Assembly: GCA_010094025.1 (NCBI GenBank)
Contig: ML991793.1
Location: forward strand, 62,001-126,000
Origin: Viridothelium virens
Taxonomy: Eukaryota; Ascomycota; Dothideomycetes; Trypetheliales; Trypetheliaceae
Direction: 5' to 3'
Length of the DNA stretch: 64,000 nt
This document shows, piece after piece, positions 20,344 through 32,060 of this stretch (positions are counted from its first letter, which is position 1; each line of letters opens with the position of its first letter). The notes below the pieces were generated by a model that ran no database searches, had not been told where the DNA came from, and was given only the letters and a program-made list of their open reading frames with translations. A program made the position numbers and the translations under genes.

Positions 20344-23009
20344 CTATGGTGCCTGAAGGCTCCCCTGTCTTAGATGGCCGGGATTGAAGCGGGCGAAGGT
20401 GACGTTGAAGAGATGATCGACAAACGTTGGGGCTTCTTTCTCAGTCTTCTCGGCTGAGATGAGTGCTGTCGTTCCCAGATTGCGCATCTCAAGCATCGCG
20501 TCGCCTCTGTCGCTTGCCACAATCGTATCAGAGCTCACCAGAATGCCGCCGAACGGACAGCTGGTAGTATTCCGGGTCATCGCTGGCTCCACTTCTTGCA
20601 CCGCAAGGCCGCCAGGCGCTTTCACAAGCTCTCGTTCCGACGAGTTGTCAGGTTGAACTGTATCGTCACTGCCTGCAGTACCACGCCTGAATGAATTCCA
20701 AAAACCATTGCCCTGTGGATGCTCCGCGGCTGATCTCGTCATCATGTCTCTGTGTATCTGGTGGATGATGGGAGCGAATTCGTAGTGGATATTTCGCGCC
20801 AATGACGCATGATCAGGTGAGTTCTTGTAGACACGCTGCCGACTCTTAAAAAAGCTCAAGGGCGTGTATGTCATTTCTGATAATGGCTTCAGGGAGCAGT
20901 TGTGGACGTCTGGAATGATGCAGAATGCATAAATCGTTACCTGACTCAGTGAATCATTGCTCAAGTCAGTAAAGTCTGCACGGAACGGCTTAGAGCAGAA
21001 AATGGCTTGATAGAACCATGATTCCCCAATCTCAAGGCTGAGGGCGGAAATTCGGTCGTGCATCAAGTTCGTGAAGCTTTCCTCCTCTTCTGTTGCGCTC
21101 CCAAATCGTACTTCTTTACTGCTCAGGTACTGTAGACACTCCCTAACAGATCTCCCTTCAAGTCTAGCGAAAATGCCTTGCTGCCAAGGCTTCACTTGCC
21201 GGAGAGGTATTTCAACCTTGGGAAGTTGGCAGGGCAGAGCACGTGGCACAAGGATGTCAAACCCTTTCTGCGCGGCCGTGCTACGAAGTGCGTAACAAGC
21301 CAGATACGTGGATCTATGGACGAGGTCGTTGGGCTTGCAATGCTCCCGTAGCCTGTCCACGTGTGCTGCGAACTCGGCAACGGGAACCTGCATGCTGCGG
21401 GCAATGATCTCTCCAACTTGACTCATTGCCGCGAAACGATATCCAGCGGCTGTCAATCGAGATACTTCGAGTCTGGAGACCTGGCGCACAACAAACATGA
21501 GTTGACCCTTGCCGAAAGTCATTTGTTCCCCAGATTCGAGATCAATTCCAGAAGCAGCTCTGATGGTGCGCTTGGCCCGAGCCTCTAGCGACATTGTGCC
21601 AGTCATCATAATATCGTCGTAGAGAACGCCGATGTTCTGGATTGGGACTTGCATTTCCAGAGCCAGATCCGAAGCCGCCACACAGAAACTCTCGCGGAAG
21701 AGCAATGAATAATCGACTTCACCATCGTATTCCCATACGCTCGAACTGGAGCTTATTTCCTTTGCACTTTTCTTTCCATTTTGGTAGTGTCGGAGGTTAA
21801 TGCGCATGCTGGGAATCAGATCTAAGACGGCATTCCAGTTATACGTCACACGGTAAAGCCACTGGAAGACCGGATGTGCGACATCGAATTCCTCATCGAA
21901 AGACTATTTCAAAATCAGCAACTGCACGATCCCTGAGGAAGATAGGCGTTGTTTACCCTATTGTTAAATTGTTTTGTGATCCTCCTGCTTGGTAAAAGCC
22001 CCTCTTGGGTTACCATAAGACGACCTTCAGAATCAAATACAGCACAAGCCAGAACGACTTGTTGAGCTCTGGCTGCCAGTTGCCTCTTACGAAGATGGAC
22101 GTACCACACAATGCCAACGCAGGCAAGGAAAGCTACAGCACTCTGCAACAGGTTAGCAAAGCCCAAACATGGAGTAGGGTCGACTGACTAGAGCGACAGC
22201 AATGATCAAGTTCACATTTCTGGCATTGCCAGCATTCGGAGTTGGAACAGCCTTAAGTCTATACACAACGCCGACAGAAGCGACCCAGTGCATACCAGAG
22301 ACAGCAATTGCCAGGAATATGGCTGTCATTAGTCTCGACCACCATCTGTTGATCCAGAGCTCTTTCATGCTGAAGAAGAAAGCCAGGGAGCCTGTGGCAT
22401 CGACCACCGCTACGACAATGGCACCGCCGATATACCTTGGAGTATAGACAAGCTTGTAGTTGAGGATGCCAAAGTTACCGACATAGTGCATGCCCACGAT
22501 GGATAAACCTGCTGCAACACCCGCGATGCAGAGGAAGACTGAGAGCCGCACTTTCCCCCGGTGTTTCTGGGATTCCCGATCGGCAATGAAGAATCCAATG
22601 AAGAGGAAAATGATGGGCAGAAAAACGGAGAGTGCGGTGAATCCGGGACTGTAAACCAGCTGCATATCATTTTGGCCATGAGCCAAGATAATGGCGCGGT
22701 TTCCCACGAAATGCATGCACCAGATGCCTACAAGACCCATCGAGACCGAGCAGGCAAAGAGCTGCAACCTGATGCATGGTTGTCAGTGACAATTCAGGTT
22801 TTGAAGCTGTTATGATCGCGTTCGGTGGAAGCTATTACTCACATGCTAAGCCATAGCTTGCCCGTCGTGATCCGACGATGGAGAAGCTCCACAGTTGTGA
22901 GGGTGCCGATGAAACTCGCGACGAAGGAAAGAATCACGATCCAAGGAATCAAATGGAATGGGACCAGGTCCCCTGGCTGAAAGACTGTCTCTGAATGAAC
23001 GTTGTCCAT
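20344..23009 (-). CDS. MHYT-domain membrane signalling protein
   Basis: Four minus-strand exons, 22843-23009, 22189-22768, 21957-22142 and 20344-21903, give 830 residues; introns are 74, 46 and 53 nt with good branch sites. The N-terminal third is a seven-helix integral membrane MHYT domain with the motif at WCMHFVGN, IVGMHYVGN and VSGMHWVASVG. The domain is proposed to sense diatomic gases through bound metal in bacteria. After a hydrophobic helix and basic linker, about 550 soluble residues follow, starting near VLACAVFDSEGRLMVTQEG, a fungus-typical region with no catalytic motif I can name. The start at 23009 is the first ATG giving a short N terminus before helix 1; the frame is open to 23192. 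Ligand and output are unknown. Confidence 0.88.
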
Positions 23010-26000
23010 AGCTGCCGAGGATAGAGAGAAGTCCGCGCAAAGAAGCCAATCCCGGATGGTTAGGAGAAAAGTGGAAGAGGATGCAGCAATTTTTCGGAAG
23101 TCGAAGCCTTTGAGGCTGGAGAAAAGCAAGACAATCTCAGCGGGACATTGACCGCTGTCGAAGGCGCGGCATTGACCGAGCAGTGAAAGCAAAGAAGCAG
23201 TGGATCAGCGTAATGTCACGCTTGCATTGATGCCCACGTTGATTTGCTACGCGTTCACTTTCCCACGTGCATTGGGATTTTCCCTTCTATGTGAGTTGGG
23301 CAATGCTGATTTTCCAAATCAATCGTGGTAGATGTAAGGTGCTCGAACTAATTCTCAATTGCCGAATGCACAAGAATGAGTTTATTATACGGGTAGCCAA
23401 ATGGATCGGGGATTTCGAAGACCGGTTATGCAACTGTCGATCAGTGTCACCAACAGTGCGTCTCGTTAAATCATCGCACAGCAAGCGGAACCCTATATGA
23501 AAGGCCAAGAACCGCGGGGATGCACACGACCGGGGGGGAAGAGGAGGGAGACTTGGAGGACACAAGGATATGCAAACGGTTGGGCATGGATATGTAATAG
23601 AGTTGAAGGCGTCGTCAGAGGGAACTTCTCGGGGGTGGTGACATGGTTATGGGGAGGTGCTGTAGCACCCCGCTGGAGATGACTTTTAAGGTTTGACGAC
23701 GAACGCTTCGGCGGTGCCGCGACTGGGAGTATCATTGTTACGCCCTGGCTCGGCTCAATTGTGAAGCTTAGTAGCCGGGGAATCGAGCTGTCGTGAGACG
23801 TATTCTCAGCCTCCCTTGCTGCTGCTGCGTTGGAATTCACCGTGGATACCGTGGAAGCGTGACGGCAGTCGATCGCGCTATCCTATGGTGTAGGCCCCGG
23901 CCGAGGAATGGCTCGCACCGACTGGCCTCTGGATGCTCTGGATCTGCAAGGGCCTGGTCCTGAGTCAAGTCGCTCTTTGGGCCGGCAGCGTAAGGTGGTA
24001 AAGTTCGGAAGGGCTTGAAAGGCTCAACAACTTGGCGAGGTGGCGGACAGCCGGATGGCCCTTTGGCGTGCTCCAGCACTTTGGTCGACCATCTCCGCGC
24101 CCGCCAATGGCGCGGTGCGACCCCAGTCGTAAGAGGGTTTTCTGTTTGTCTCACCGTTTTGTCTGATCTGGAATTCCTGGTCGGAAAATGATCCGGGGAT
24201 GACTCGCCTTAGCGATTCGCGGCGCGCGGGAGACCCTTGACGCCAATCACCCATCCGCCTCGCTCCTGGGCTAGCTGAGATCGCCTAATTTCACCGTCCC
24301 ACTCTCCCCTCTCTACAACAAGATTCACTCAAATTGTGGTAAGGAGCAAAAGTGGACCTCCGCTAATTACTCATTTTCCATTTCCGTCCCACGTCGAGGC
24401 AGAGCCCAGGACCACAGCCTATCGAGCTTGGATCCTATCCAGCTCGACTTCCGCGTTCTTGTTGCAGCCATATTTCGTGCTTGCCTATTGGTGCTGTTAC
24501 GATAGTAATCTTGCTTGCTGTCTATCCAGAGATTTTTCAGTAATAAAGGTCTCGATATCTGTCGTAGTCTCCTGCTATCATCGACTCCTCTGAAACTGTT
24601 GGCGGCACGCTACTGGCCATATCTCGGCCTTGCAAGAAGCTGACTGGTGCCACAGAATCAATCTTGCCCAAAAAGCCGAGTCTCGCCCATCTTAGGTAAT
24701 CTAAGATCTGTGCTTTTGTATGATCGCAAGATGGGTATTTCTTTTCTCTCCGGGTTCCACTTTTGGCGTGCCTCAGCTTTCAGATCCGATCGAGACTTTC
24801 TCTCTTGCAGATAAGACAGCATAAGGCAATCAAATCAGGGGTCTGAACCAAGTTCTGCGAGTTGCGTCTGCGAGTATGAAAGAGTTGCAATGCTCAAAGA
24901 TAGGCCTTCTATTATTCACTGCATAATTATTCTTCACAGCACGAGGGCATTTTCAGTCTGTTGGATTCCCAGACACGCCTCACAATAATCCGCGGCCGTC
25001 GACGGGATACACATGAAGTACTGGAGCATGAACACGGGAAGACTTCACTAGTGCTTAGCTGCTATATAGCGAGCACGCGGGCTGGCGAGACTTCTGAAGA
25101 GCCCCCACTAAGGCCCTCTGGCGATCTAGTACCTGATGCGCTTGCTTTATCCGCGCCCTTTTCCACGTGGAACTAGCTTGATGACGGAATCAAGAAATTA
25201 CAGACGCTTTTCTTTTCTCCGAACGAAGACCTCTCCCTTAGACAATCGAACTTCAAGCAGGCATTTGAGAGATTCTGCCCAAGTTCATTTTGCGCGACAG
25301 CGTAATTACTGTTACTTCGTACTGCTTTGCTCTAAGACTACGTACATGAAAACTCGTATCCCTCATCGGCGCTAACTTACAAGCGCACTAAAAAGAAAGC
25401 TTATCTCAGACTCCGCAGCCAAGAGTGCCACTACAAAAGAAACTTCATCCTACTCCGTATACGCCCTCCTAACGTCGCGCAATTAGATATGACCCGGCCC
25501 GCTTAGGCCTTCCTGACTTGAAGTCAGCTAGCCCCATTTTCCCTGGACCACCAATGCATAGCGTTACCAGATCACAATTCTGCTTGTATGTAATTGAATC
25601 ATAATGATTGGTGTGATGTCTTCCCACATTGCGTCGTTCGGGCCAGGAATTGTTGACTACCACCCCCCACTAGTACATCACCCTCGGAAATTTTACTCTG
25701 GCATTCTACAGTGTATTTATTTCAATCCATTCTACACGGATTTGTCAGGGTGGTAGGGTAGGATTAGGGTATGAAGGGCACGAGTGTATAGATCAATCCC
25801 GAACAATCACAAGTCCCAGAGCTCTTCTCAGTGACTTCTAAGATAGATGATTGTGGTGGAGGCTCTCTGTACAGCGAAAAGATCGGGCGGTGACGCACTT
25901 GGGTAGTGGATGGTTGGTACCCAACCTGTTTAACATTCTCCGTCCCGGCTCCCCCTTCCCCGGCCACGGAAAGTGCCACGGCTTAATCCCATGGGACATG

Positions 26001-26524
26001 CAGCCTGCAATTCTGGTTGGTTTGCGTGATGCGAAGTCACTTTCTTTCTCCTCTGTGGTAGCTCGATCCTTGCAAAGGAAATCCATACATAGCATTCCAC
26101 GACTGTGCCATGGTCCAGCATAAAATCACATGGCTTTCCTTCACAGTCGGGCAATTGGTGTACATCTTAGCTTGAACCTTGCTGACTTCGCCTCTATTAG
26201 AGTACAATGCATCTCTTGATAGATGCATCAGCAATCACTCGATCTCGTTCGTTTCTGGACTCCCTTTTGTGTTTTACATGGTTGATGAATCATCTCTAGC
26301 TTAGGATCAATCACATTCTACTTCGTACTTTTCCTCCGTTTGGAAGAAGATCACCACTTATGCAGCCAGACGACGAAACACAATGCCTCCGCGATCCTCT
26401 TTCGGAAGCGTTCAAAGTTACTGTCAAGGCTGCCATAAGGAGCTATTCCTCGTTTGATCGATATTCTGACTCCTTCCGGGCCGTACAACAAGGATGACCG
26501 GACCTTTGAAGCACGAGCGTAAGC
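23010..26524. other. 3.5 kb gene-poor block
   Basis: The MHYT gene promoter lies at its left end, with a CACGTG box near 23265. Beyond that, open frames are short (at most about 115 codons, for example minus 23493-23840) and none shows domain motifs, conserved splice junctions or a credible start. No repeats or transposon termini were found by eye. Confidence 0.45.
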
Positions 26525-27107
26525 TCACCTACACGATACCCATGATGTATTCTTTAAGCTTTTTTCAAGAATGGAAGGTATGACAAATACTAAGGTCAGA
26601 ACGAAAGTAATCAAGGACGTTTTCCGAGAGTCCACATCAATAATGCTTTCTTGGTCTCCTCTTCGGAACCAGGAGCCTGCCATGAACTCATCGATCTTCC
26701 TGTTTGCCGCCTCGCCTATTTCGCTGATGTCGAAATCATCGTCGCAAGCTCCAAAGCCCCTCTTCTGCCATTCTAGGAAATCCGCATTTTCCACTTTGGA
26801 ACGGCTTGCCGAGGTCACGAGCTATGCGATGCTTCTATGCGCCGAAAACAGAAACCGGGACTCCACTGAAGACCATTCCCATAAGCTCTGCTTTCTTAAG
26901 AACAGGCACCTCAACGACGTCGACTTTTCGCTTCCACTTTGGCCGGATACCTGCGCACGTGTAATAATCGAGTTCGAATTCAACGCGATCATATGTTGGA
27001 GAGCCGTCGGGTCCTGTCCGCACGCATTGCTCTATCCGCTGCTGTAGATCTTCGGAATCCGTGAGCAACTTGAGCGGTTCAATGTTCCTCTCTTTGATCT
27101 CACGCAT
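26525..27107 (-). pseudogene. Decayed copy or remnant of a conserved fungal protein of unknown function
   Basis: Peptide blocks fit, from memory, a fungal family without known function: REIKERNIEPLKLLTDS, RIEQCVRTGPDGSPTYD, FELDYYTC, IMG-like KAELMG, then HRIARDLGKPF, FLEWQKRGFG, FDISEIG and GSWFRRG. They lie in the expected order, but a TAG sits where the family has Trp just before KHRIARDLG, and the last blocks are in another frame. No intron with matching phase removes both. The first ATG overlaps the stop of the helix-hairpin-helix gene by 8 nt. It may be a broken gene, or the 3' part of a mis-assembled fusion with its neighbour. Real splicing that I cannot see is a further possibility. 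Confidence 0.5.
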
Positions 27108-27933
27108 CGCATTTGTTCTCTCCTTCGCGTCTCATTTCGGGTTTCTTGGATTTTGCCGATTTTCTAACTCGACCTGGCTTTCCTTCATCTGGCTCCTCAC
27201 GCTCTGTTGTCCTCCTCTTCAGTGTTTGGCGCTTTTCCGAAACTCTCTCGTTGTCATCCTTCTTTCCCTTCGTTGCTTTCAAGTCCTGAGTTCTCTTTCC
27301 CAACACATAAGCAGCCTTCTCGAGCTCCAGGGCTGTGATATTGTGACCCTCTAGCTCCTCTCGTTGTAAGCCCAGACTGTCCGAATGCACCGTCTCATAT
27401 AGGCACTCATATTCTCCCTTGGTATACTTCAATTTTCGATCCCATCCGATGCCTTTCTCTTCATCCCATCGAAGCCAGCGATAAAGCTCGTCAGAAAAGA
27501 AGGGAAATCGGCTCTGATCATAACAAGAGAGGATTAGAGAGGCTGTGGCTGGACCGACACCTCGGAGCTTTGTGAGACGATTTATCGGTCTATCGACGTC
27601 ATCGGATCTATCTGTGCGTGGCGCTTTCGAAATCCATCCAAAAGCTTCCATCGTTGACTCGATCACCTCCTTCTCAGCGTTGGAATTGACGAGTTGCAAG
27701 AGTGAAGGGCGGAAAGTGCCGTGCTTCAACTTCCATTCCGTAAGTTGTGCAAGCTCGTGAACAGTGAGGTATGCCTCTTTATCTTTCTTCAACTCTCGAA
27801 GAGACTCTGGTATCAATACCATTCGAGCTTCCTCGAGCTGCGCGAGGCTGTCTGGAATATACTGCGGGTACTCGGAAAGTAGTTCTCGTATTAACTCTGG
27901 GGTGATGTTTCCCGGTAGATATTTTGACTCCAT
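27100..27933 (-). CDS. Helix-hairpin-helix protein, conserved fungal family
   Basis: One open frame of 277 residues. A conserved central block runs from LTEWKLKHGTFRPSLLQLV through LTKLRGVGPATASLILS, a helix-hairpin-helix of the kind that binds DNA backbone, to FPFFSDELYRWLRWDEEKG. Spacing recalls HhH DNA glycosylases, but the catalytic Lys/Asp of that fold is not obvious and I do not assign activity. The block YECLYETVHSDSLGL is followed by LELEKAAYVLGK. The tail is a Lys/Arg-rich stretch resembling a nuclear localisation signal. The start codon at 27933 gives a compact N terminus, MESKYLPGNITPEL. It is divergent from the cytidylyltransferase gene. Confidence 0.75.
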   Translation of the reverse strand: MESKYLPGNITPELIRELLSEYPQYIPDSLAQLEEARMVLIPESLRELKKDKEAYLTVHELAQLTEWKLKHGTFRPSLLQLVNSNAEKEVIESTMEAFGWISKAPRTDRSDDVDRPINRLTKLRGVGPATASLILSCYDQSRFPFFSDELYRWLRWDEEKGIGWDRKLKYTKGEYECLYETVHSDSLGLQREELEGHNITALELEKAAYVLGKRTQDLKATKGKKDDNERVSEKRQTLKRRTTEREEPDEGKPGRVRKSAKSKKPEMRREGENKCDA

Positions 27934-28885
27934 TCCTCCTAATATGCAAGTTGCGCTATTCTTTCATGATTCTGTGCCTTCTCAAAGTCAGTCTGATGCT
28001 AGGGTGTTGTATGTCGACAACTACACCAATCCAACTAAATGCGGTTTTGACGCGTGAAGAAGAGTACGGAATCCACGTTGACCACTTTTCCGCACATAAC
28101 CAGCAGAAATCGTAGGCTTCTAGACCGGCAACCGACCCGAGTATCGTTTTAGATGATAACGATTTTGCGTTCATAGGCAAAATGTTTCTCGTCCGTACGA
28201 CCACCAATGACGTTTGGTGCCAAATAAATGAGGATAAATATCACGCGCCAACGTTGCGCTATAGTCGCCGGGGTGCTAGCATCCCACCAAATGGACGAAA
28301 TTAGATTTCTGAGGCTCTGTTTTAGCATACGAAAACGGTCACTTCTCTAGCGAAGTGTAATGAATTGCTGTACAGTTTTTCGCTGTCACTGATCATACTT
28401 CATGATATCCGCTTGCTGGCTCGTTGATTGAGTAGTTTGTTGTCAGGCCTAAAATATCTAGCGTTAAGCTTTCATGGAAACTGCTCATTTCCCGATCGAC
28501 GTCATTCGTGAATAATTTTATGATGCAATGCATAAGCAGGGATGGCGGGAAGCTCAATAACAGGGAAGAGTGGAAATTCGAATTGCCTTAGGCAGGTCAG
28601 GTTCGGTACCGGGGGTACCTAGTCCTGGTAGTTAATGCGACTTTTAAGCTAGACAATTGACTGCCCTTCATCTTTCAGATTTCCATTGCAACCCTTCAGT
28701 ACGATCGCCAAATTCTCGCGGTATGCCAATGACATAGGCCACAAGCTCATCAAATTGGCCGCCATCCTACCTGTTCGAAGTACCGTTATCCGGGTCCTGC
28801 CGCATCTGTGCAAGTTTGATTGGTCTGCGTTCGTTGCTCAATTCACATCATCTACTCTTCCAGAGGCTTCCCTACAGGTTACACA
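27934..28885. promoter_or_regulatory. Divergent promoter region between HhH gene and PCT1
   Basis: About 950 bp between two start codons facing apart. A 15-bp palindrome, GGTACCGGGGGTACC, lies near 28597-28611, some 280 bp upstream of PCT1. No other gene-like frame is present. Confidence 0.4.
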
Positions 28886-30387
28886 ATGGCGCCAAAGAGG
28901 AAAAGAGCTCCTACTCTCCCGAAGTCTACATTGGACGTGGTACAGCCCTCGTCACGCGATGCCTCTGAAGAAGACACTGCGGACCCAGTTCTACAGGAAG
29001 TGAGCAGTATTAAGCAGCGCCAAGCCGAAGCACCGACTCCCCCAGCAAAAAGATCAAGATCGAGCAAACCTAGCGAAAACGTGGATATACGCCGCGCCAG
29101 CTCTGAGCCGTCCTCCGAAACGACGCCTGCGCGTGGCAGACCACGAAAGGGCGGGAGGGGCTCTGCCAGTAACGGAAGTGATGTGGTCACGAATGGGACC
29201 ACCCAAAAGGATAATGAGCAGAGACAAGTAGTGAAGGACATGCCGCCTCCACCAAAAGCTGGGCTCGTCCACCCAGAAGGCTACAAGACGAATCCACCTC
29301 CTAAAGGCCGGCAGATTCGTGTCTACGCTGATGGAGTCTTTGACCTTTTCCATCTTGGGTAATGATTCCCAGCTGAAACTGCGATGAAGACCGCTAACTA
29401 CTCCACAGTCACATGCGTCAACTCGAGCAAGCAAAGCATGCCTTCCCTAATACCTACCTCCTCGTTGGTGTCACGGGTGACAAAGAGACTCATAAACGGA
29501 AAGGTCTCACGGTGCTGTCCGGAAAAGAGCGCGCGGAGAGCGTTAGGCATTGCAAATGGGTCGATGAGGTCATCGAGGACTGCCCATGGATTGTCTCAAC
29601 AGAGTTCCTCGAGGAGCACAAGATCGACTATGTTGCCCACGATGACCTTCCGTACGGCGCAGCCGAGTGCGGCGACGTCTACGCACCCATCAAGAAACAA
29701 GGCAAATTCCTCGTCACCCAAAGAACTGAAGGTGTTAGCACAACAGGTATCATCACCAAGATCGTGCGTGACCACGAGAAGTATATCGCGCGCCAGCTCA
29801 AGCGTGGTACTTCGCGCAAGGAACTCAACATTTCTTGGCTTAAGCAAAACGAACTCGAGCTCAAGCGTCATGTTGCAGAGATTGGAGAGGCCATCCGGTC
29901 CAACTGGTCGACCACTGGCCAGGAACTGTCAAAGGACTTAAGGCAATTCTGGGGTCTCCCAAGCAGTCGAGCTGCGAGTCCTGGCCCTAGTACACCAGCC
30001 AAGTCAGTGGGAAAGGGAGGTACTAGTTCGATTAAGAGCCCCAGTGCAGTTGCTCACCTCAGCCATCTGGACGTGCCGCGACGTGAGGATCGGAGTCGGA
30101 ACAGGAGTGACTTTGCCACAGGTTATAGCCTTGGGTTAATTGGTGGTGTCCGATCCTGGGTAAGCAAGCATCAACCAGAACCTTTAGCATTAATGCACCC
30201 CTCTAGGAGGCTCTGCTGACAGTGAGATATTCGGTAGATGACTCGAAGCCGGCGCAATCTCAATGACAGTGCTCCACCAAGCGAAGTCGGCAGTGACGAA
30301 GATGCGGTTTCTCCAGCGCTGACTCCAAAAGAAAATAATGGGGTGGCGGATCAACGAATGGCGGATGAGATGGACTACAAAACATAA
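28886..30387 (+). CDS. PCT1: Choline-phosphate cytidylyltransferase (CTP:phosphocholine cytidylyltransferase)
   Basis: Exons 28886-29358, 29409-30159 and 30238-30387 give 457 residues. The enzyme makes CDP-choline from CTP and phosphocholine, the regulated step of the Kennedy pathway to phosphatidylcholine. The nucleotidyltransferase domain has RVYADGVFDLFHLGHM with the HxGH active-site motif split by the first intron, then LLVGVTGD, KWVDEVIEDCPW, DYVAHDDLPY and RTEGVSTTGIIT. A basic, disordered N terminus of about 150 residues fits the nuclear form. The amphipathic membrane-binding part follows. The last exon was chosen by joining GTAAGC at 30160 to TAG at 30237, giving a tail MTRSRRNLND; an alternative acceptor at 30205 changes only the final residues. 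Confidence 0.93.
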
Positions 30388-32060
30388 GCCTCTGTGCACT
30401 CTCTCTACACTCGTACCATCTTTGCCTACTTTGCATTATCTGTACCTTCCTATCAGTCGATTTTCGAGATTGAACTTCAAGGCGCCGGTGGGGGAAAAGA
30501 ATACAGGACTGTGATATGGTGTCTTGGCTTTCTACAACATGGCTCGATGGAGTTCGCCCCTCTTATTCATAGACTATGAGGCTTGAATTTACGGTTCTCA
30601 TTACATTATCCAGGTCACCTAGAATCCGGCCATGAAAATTGCTTAGTCCCAGAAGCAGTGGACGAATTCAAGGTGTGTACTCGAACGCTATGGACGAATA
30701 TGAAGACATTGATGGTGGAGTCTTTCAGAGGGGGCGTGAATCAATTTCGAGGGTCCTTCAACCTGTCAGAAATATTCTACTGATTCCTGAAGCGCCGAAC
30801 TCACATACTCAAAGTTCGTCAAGCTCGTATTCCAGCGAATAGTCTTCTGAACACTGGTCACAATAATAATCGCTCAGGCCTTCACAGAACACGGTCATAT
30901 CTTTACACATATCGATACTCCATGCATCGTACGAATAACCGCTCCTATCCAGCGCCATTAAAGTTCATGTCTTCTGCAGAATGACTTTGCCCGAACCAAA
31001 ACTTACAAAAGCCGATTTTGGCATATCTCAATCGAATCTGACCATATGAAGTAGTCGTGATTGCAACAGTACCAGGCATAGGTATAACCACACATCCCGA
31101 CTGATTCTGAGTTACTTCGGCTGTCAGTTTCGAGAGCACCGCTTTTCAATCCTCTCTTCATGCGTACCTACTGATGCTTAGAACCTTCTCTAGTTAAGCT
31201 TGAGCATGTTCATTGAAATTCTTAGAACTCCCCTCTGGGAGAAACCGTTGGCCCTTCTTGAACGCAATATTAATTGTCAGCCTCGTGACACTGCGGCAGG
31301 CAACAGGTTATTGGCCTTTTATATGTAGAATCCCGACAACCAATAGACAACCCTATCGGAAGCTAATCCAGTTACACTACGATCTTAGGTTACGCCCTGC
31401 AGAGTGCTTGACATGACAGCCTGGTCGGTGAGTTGGCTGTGCACTAGACCACAAACCACAGCCATCATTACTCAGAGCTTGCCTCTTATCATATTCTCAA
31501 GCGACCACATGACAGGGTAAAGTCTGACTCAAAGAACGCCATAAATTTCTCATGGCTTCAAGAGGTCTTTCTATATTGGAAGCGGGTATTGGGGACGATT
31601 CGATACGACATCGGGAGTTTCTATCATCATAATCGAGCGCACAAATCGAACGTGTGACCCACCGTGACCCATATGGAGTTCTTGCAGTCCTGCGGAGTGA
31701 CGCTATTGTATACGGAAATAGGAGCCTACCTGGCAAGTGCAGCATTGGTCGCAACTCTTCCAGCTATTCGGTGAAGATGAACCAATCAGAGTCGGGATTC
31801 TCGAGACCGACCAACCGACTTCATACATCCATGGGGTAAGCTCCGATACACCAAGCCAGGTACTCAACAGTCATACACTCAAGGTAGCTTATCATTGTCA
31901 TAGGCAATTTCGTGATTGATTTTTCTCGGGGTCACTTATGACAAGTTCGCCAAAATCTTGTTGGGGGGTGCTCTGAAAAATAAAAGAAAAATGCGGAGAA
32001 GTATCTTGAGACATCTTCAATGCTTCATCTGCTGGAAAACTGTGGTTTTAAAAAAATTTT
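30388..32060. other. Intergenic stretch of 1.7 kb
   Basis: Lies between the 3' ends of PCT1 and the minus-strand gene at 32061. The plus-strand frame 30639-30842 (67 codons, ending in a Ser run) and minus-strand 31497-31754 are the best small frames; neither has support beyond being open. No repeats were recognised. Confidence 0.4.
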
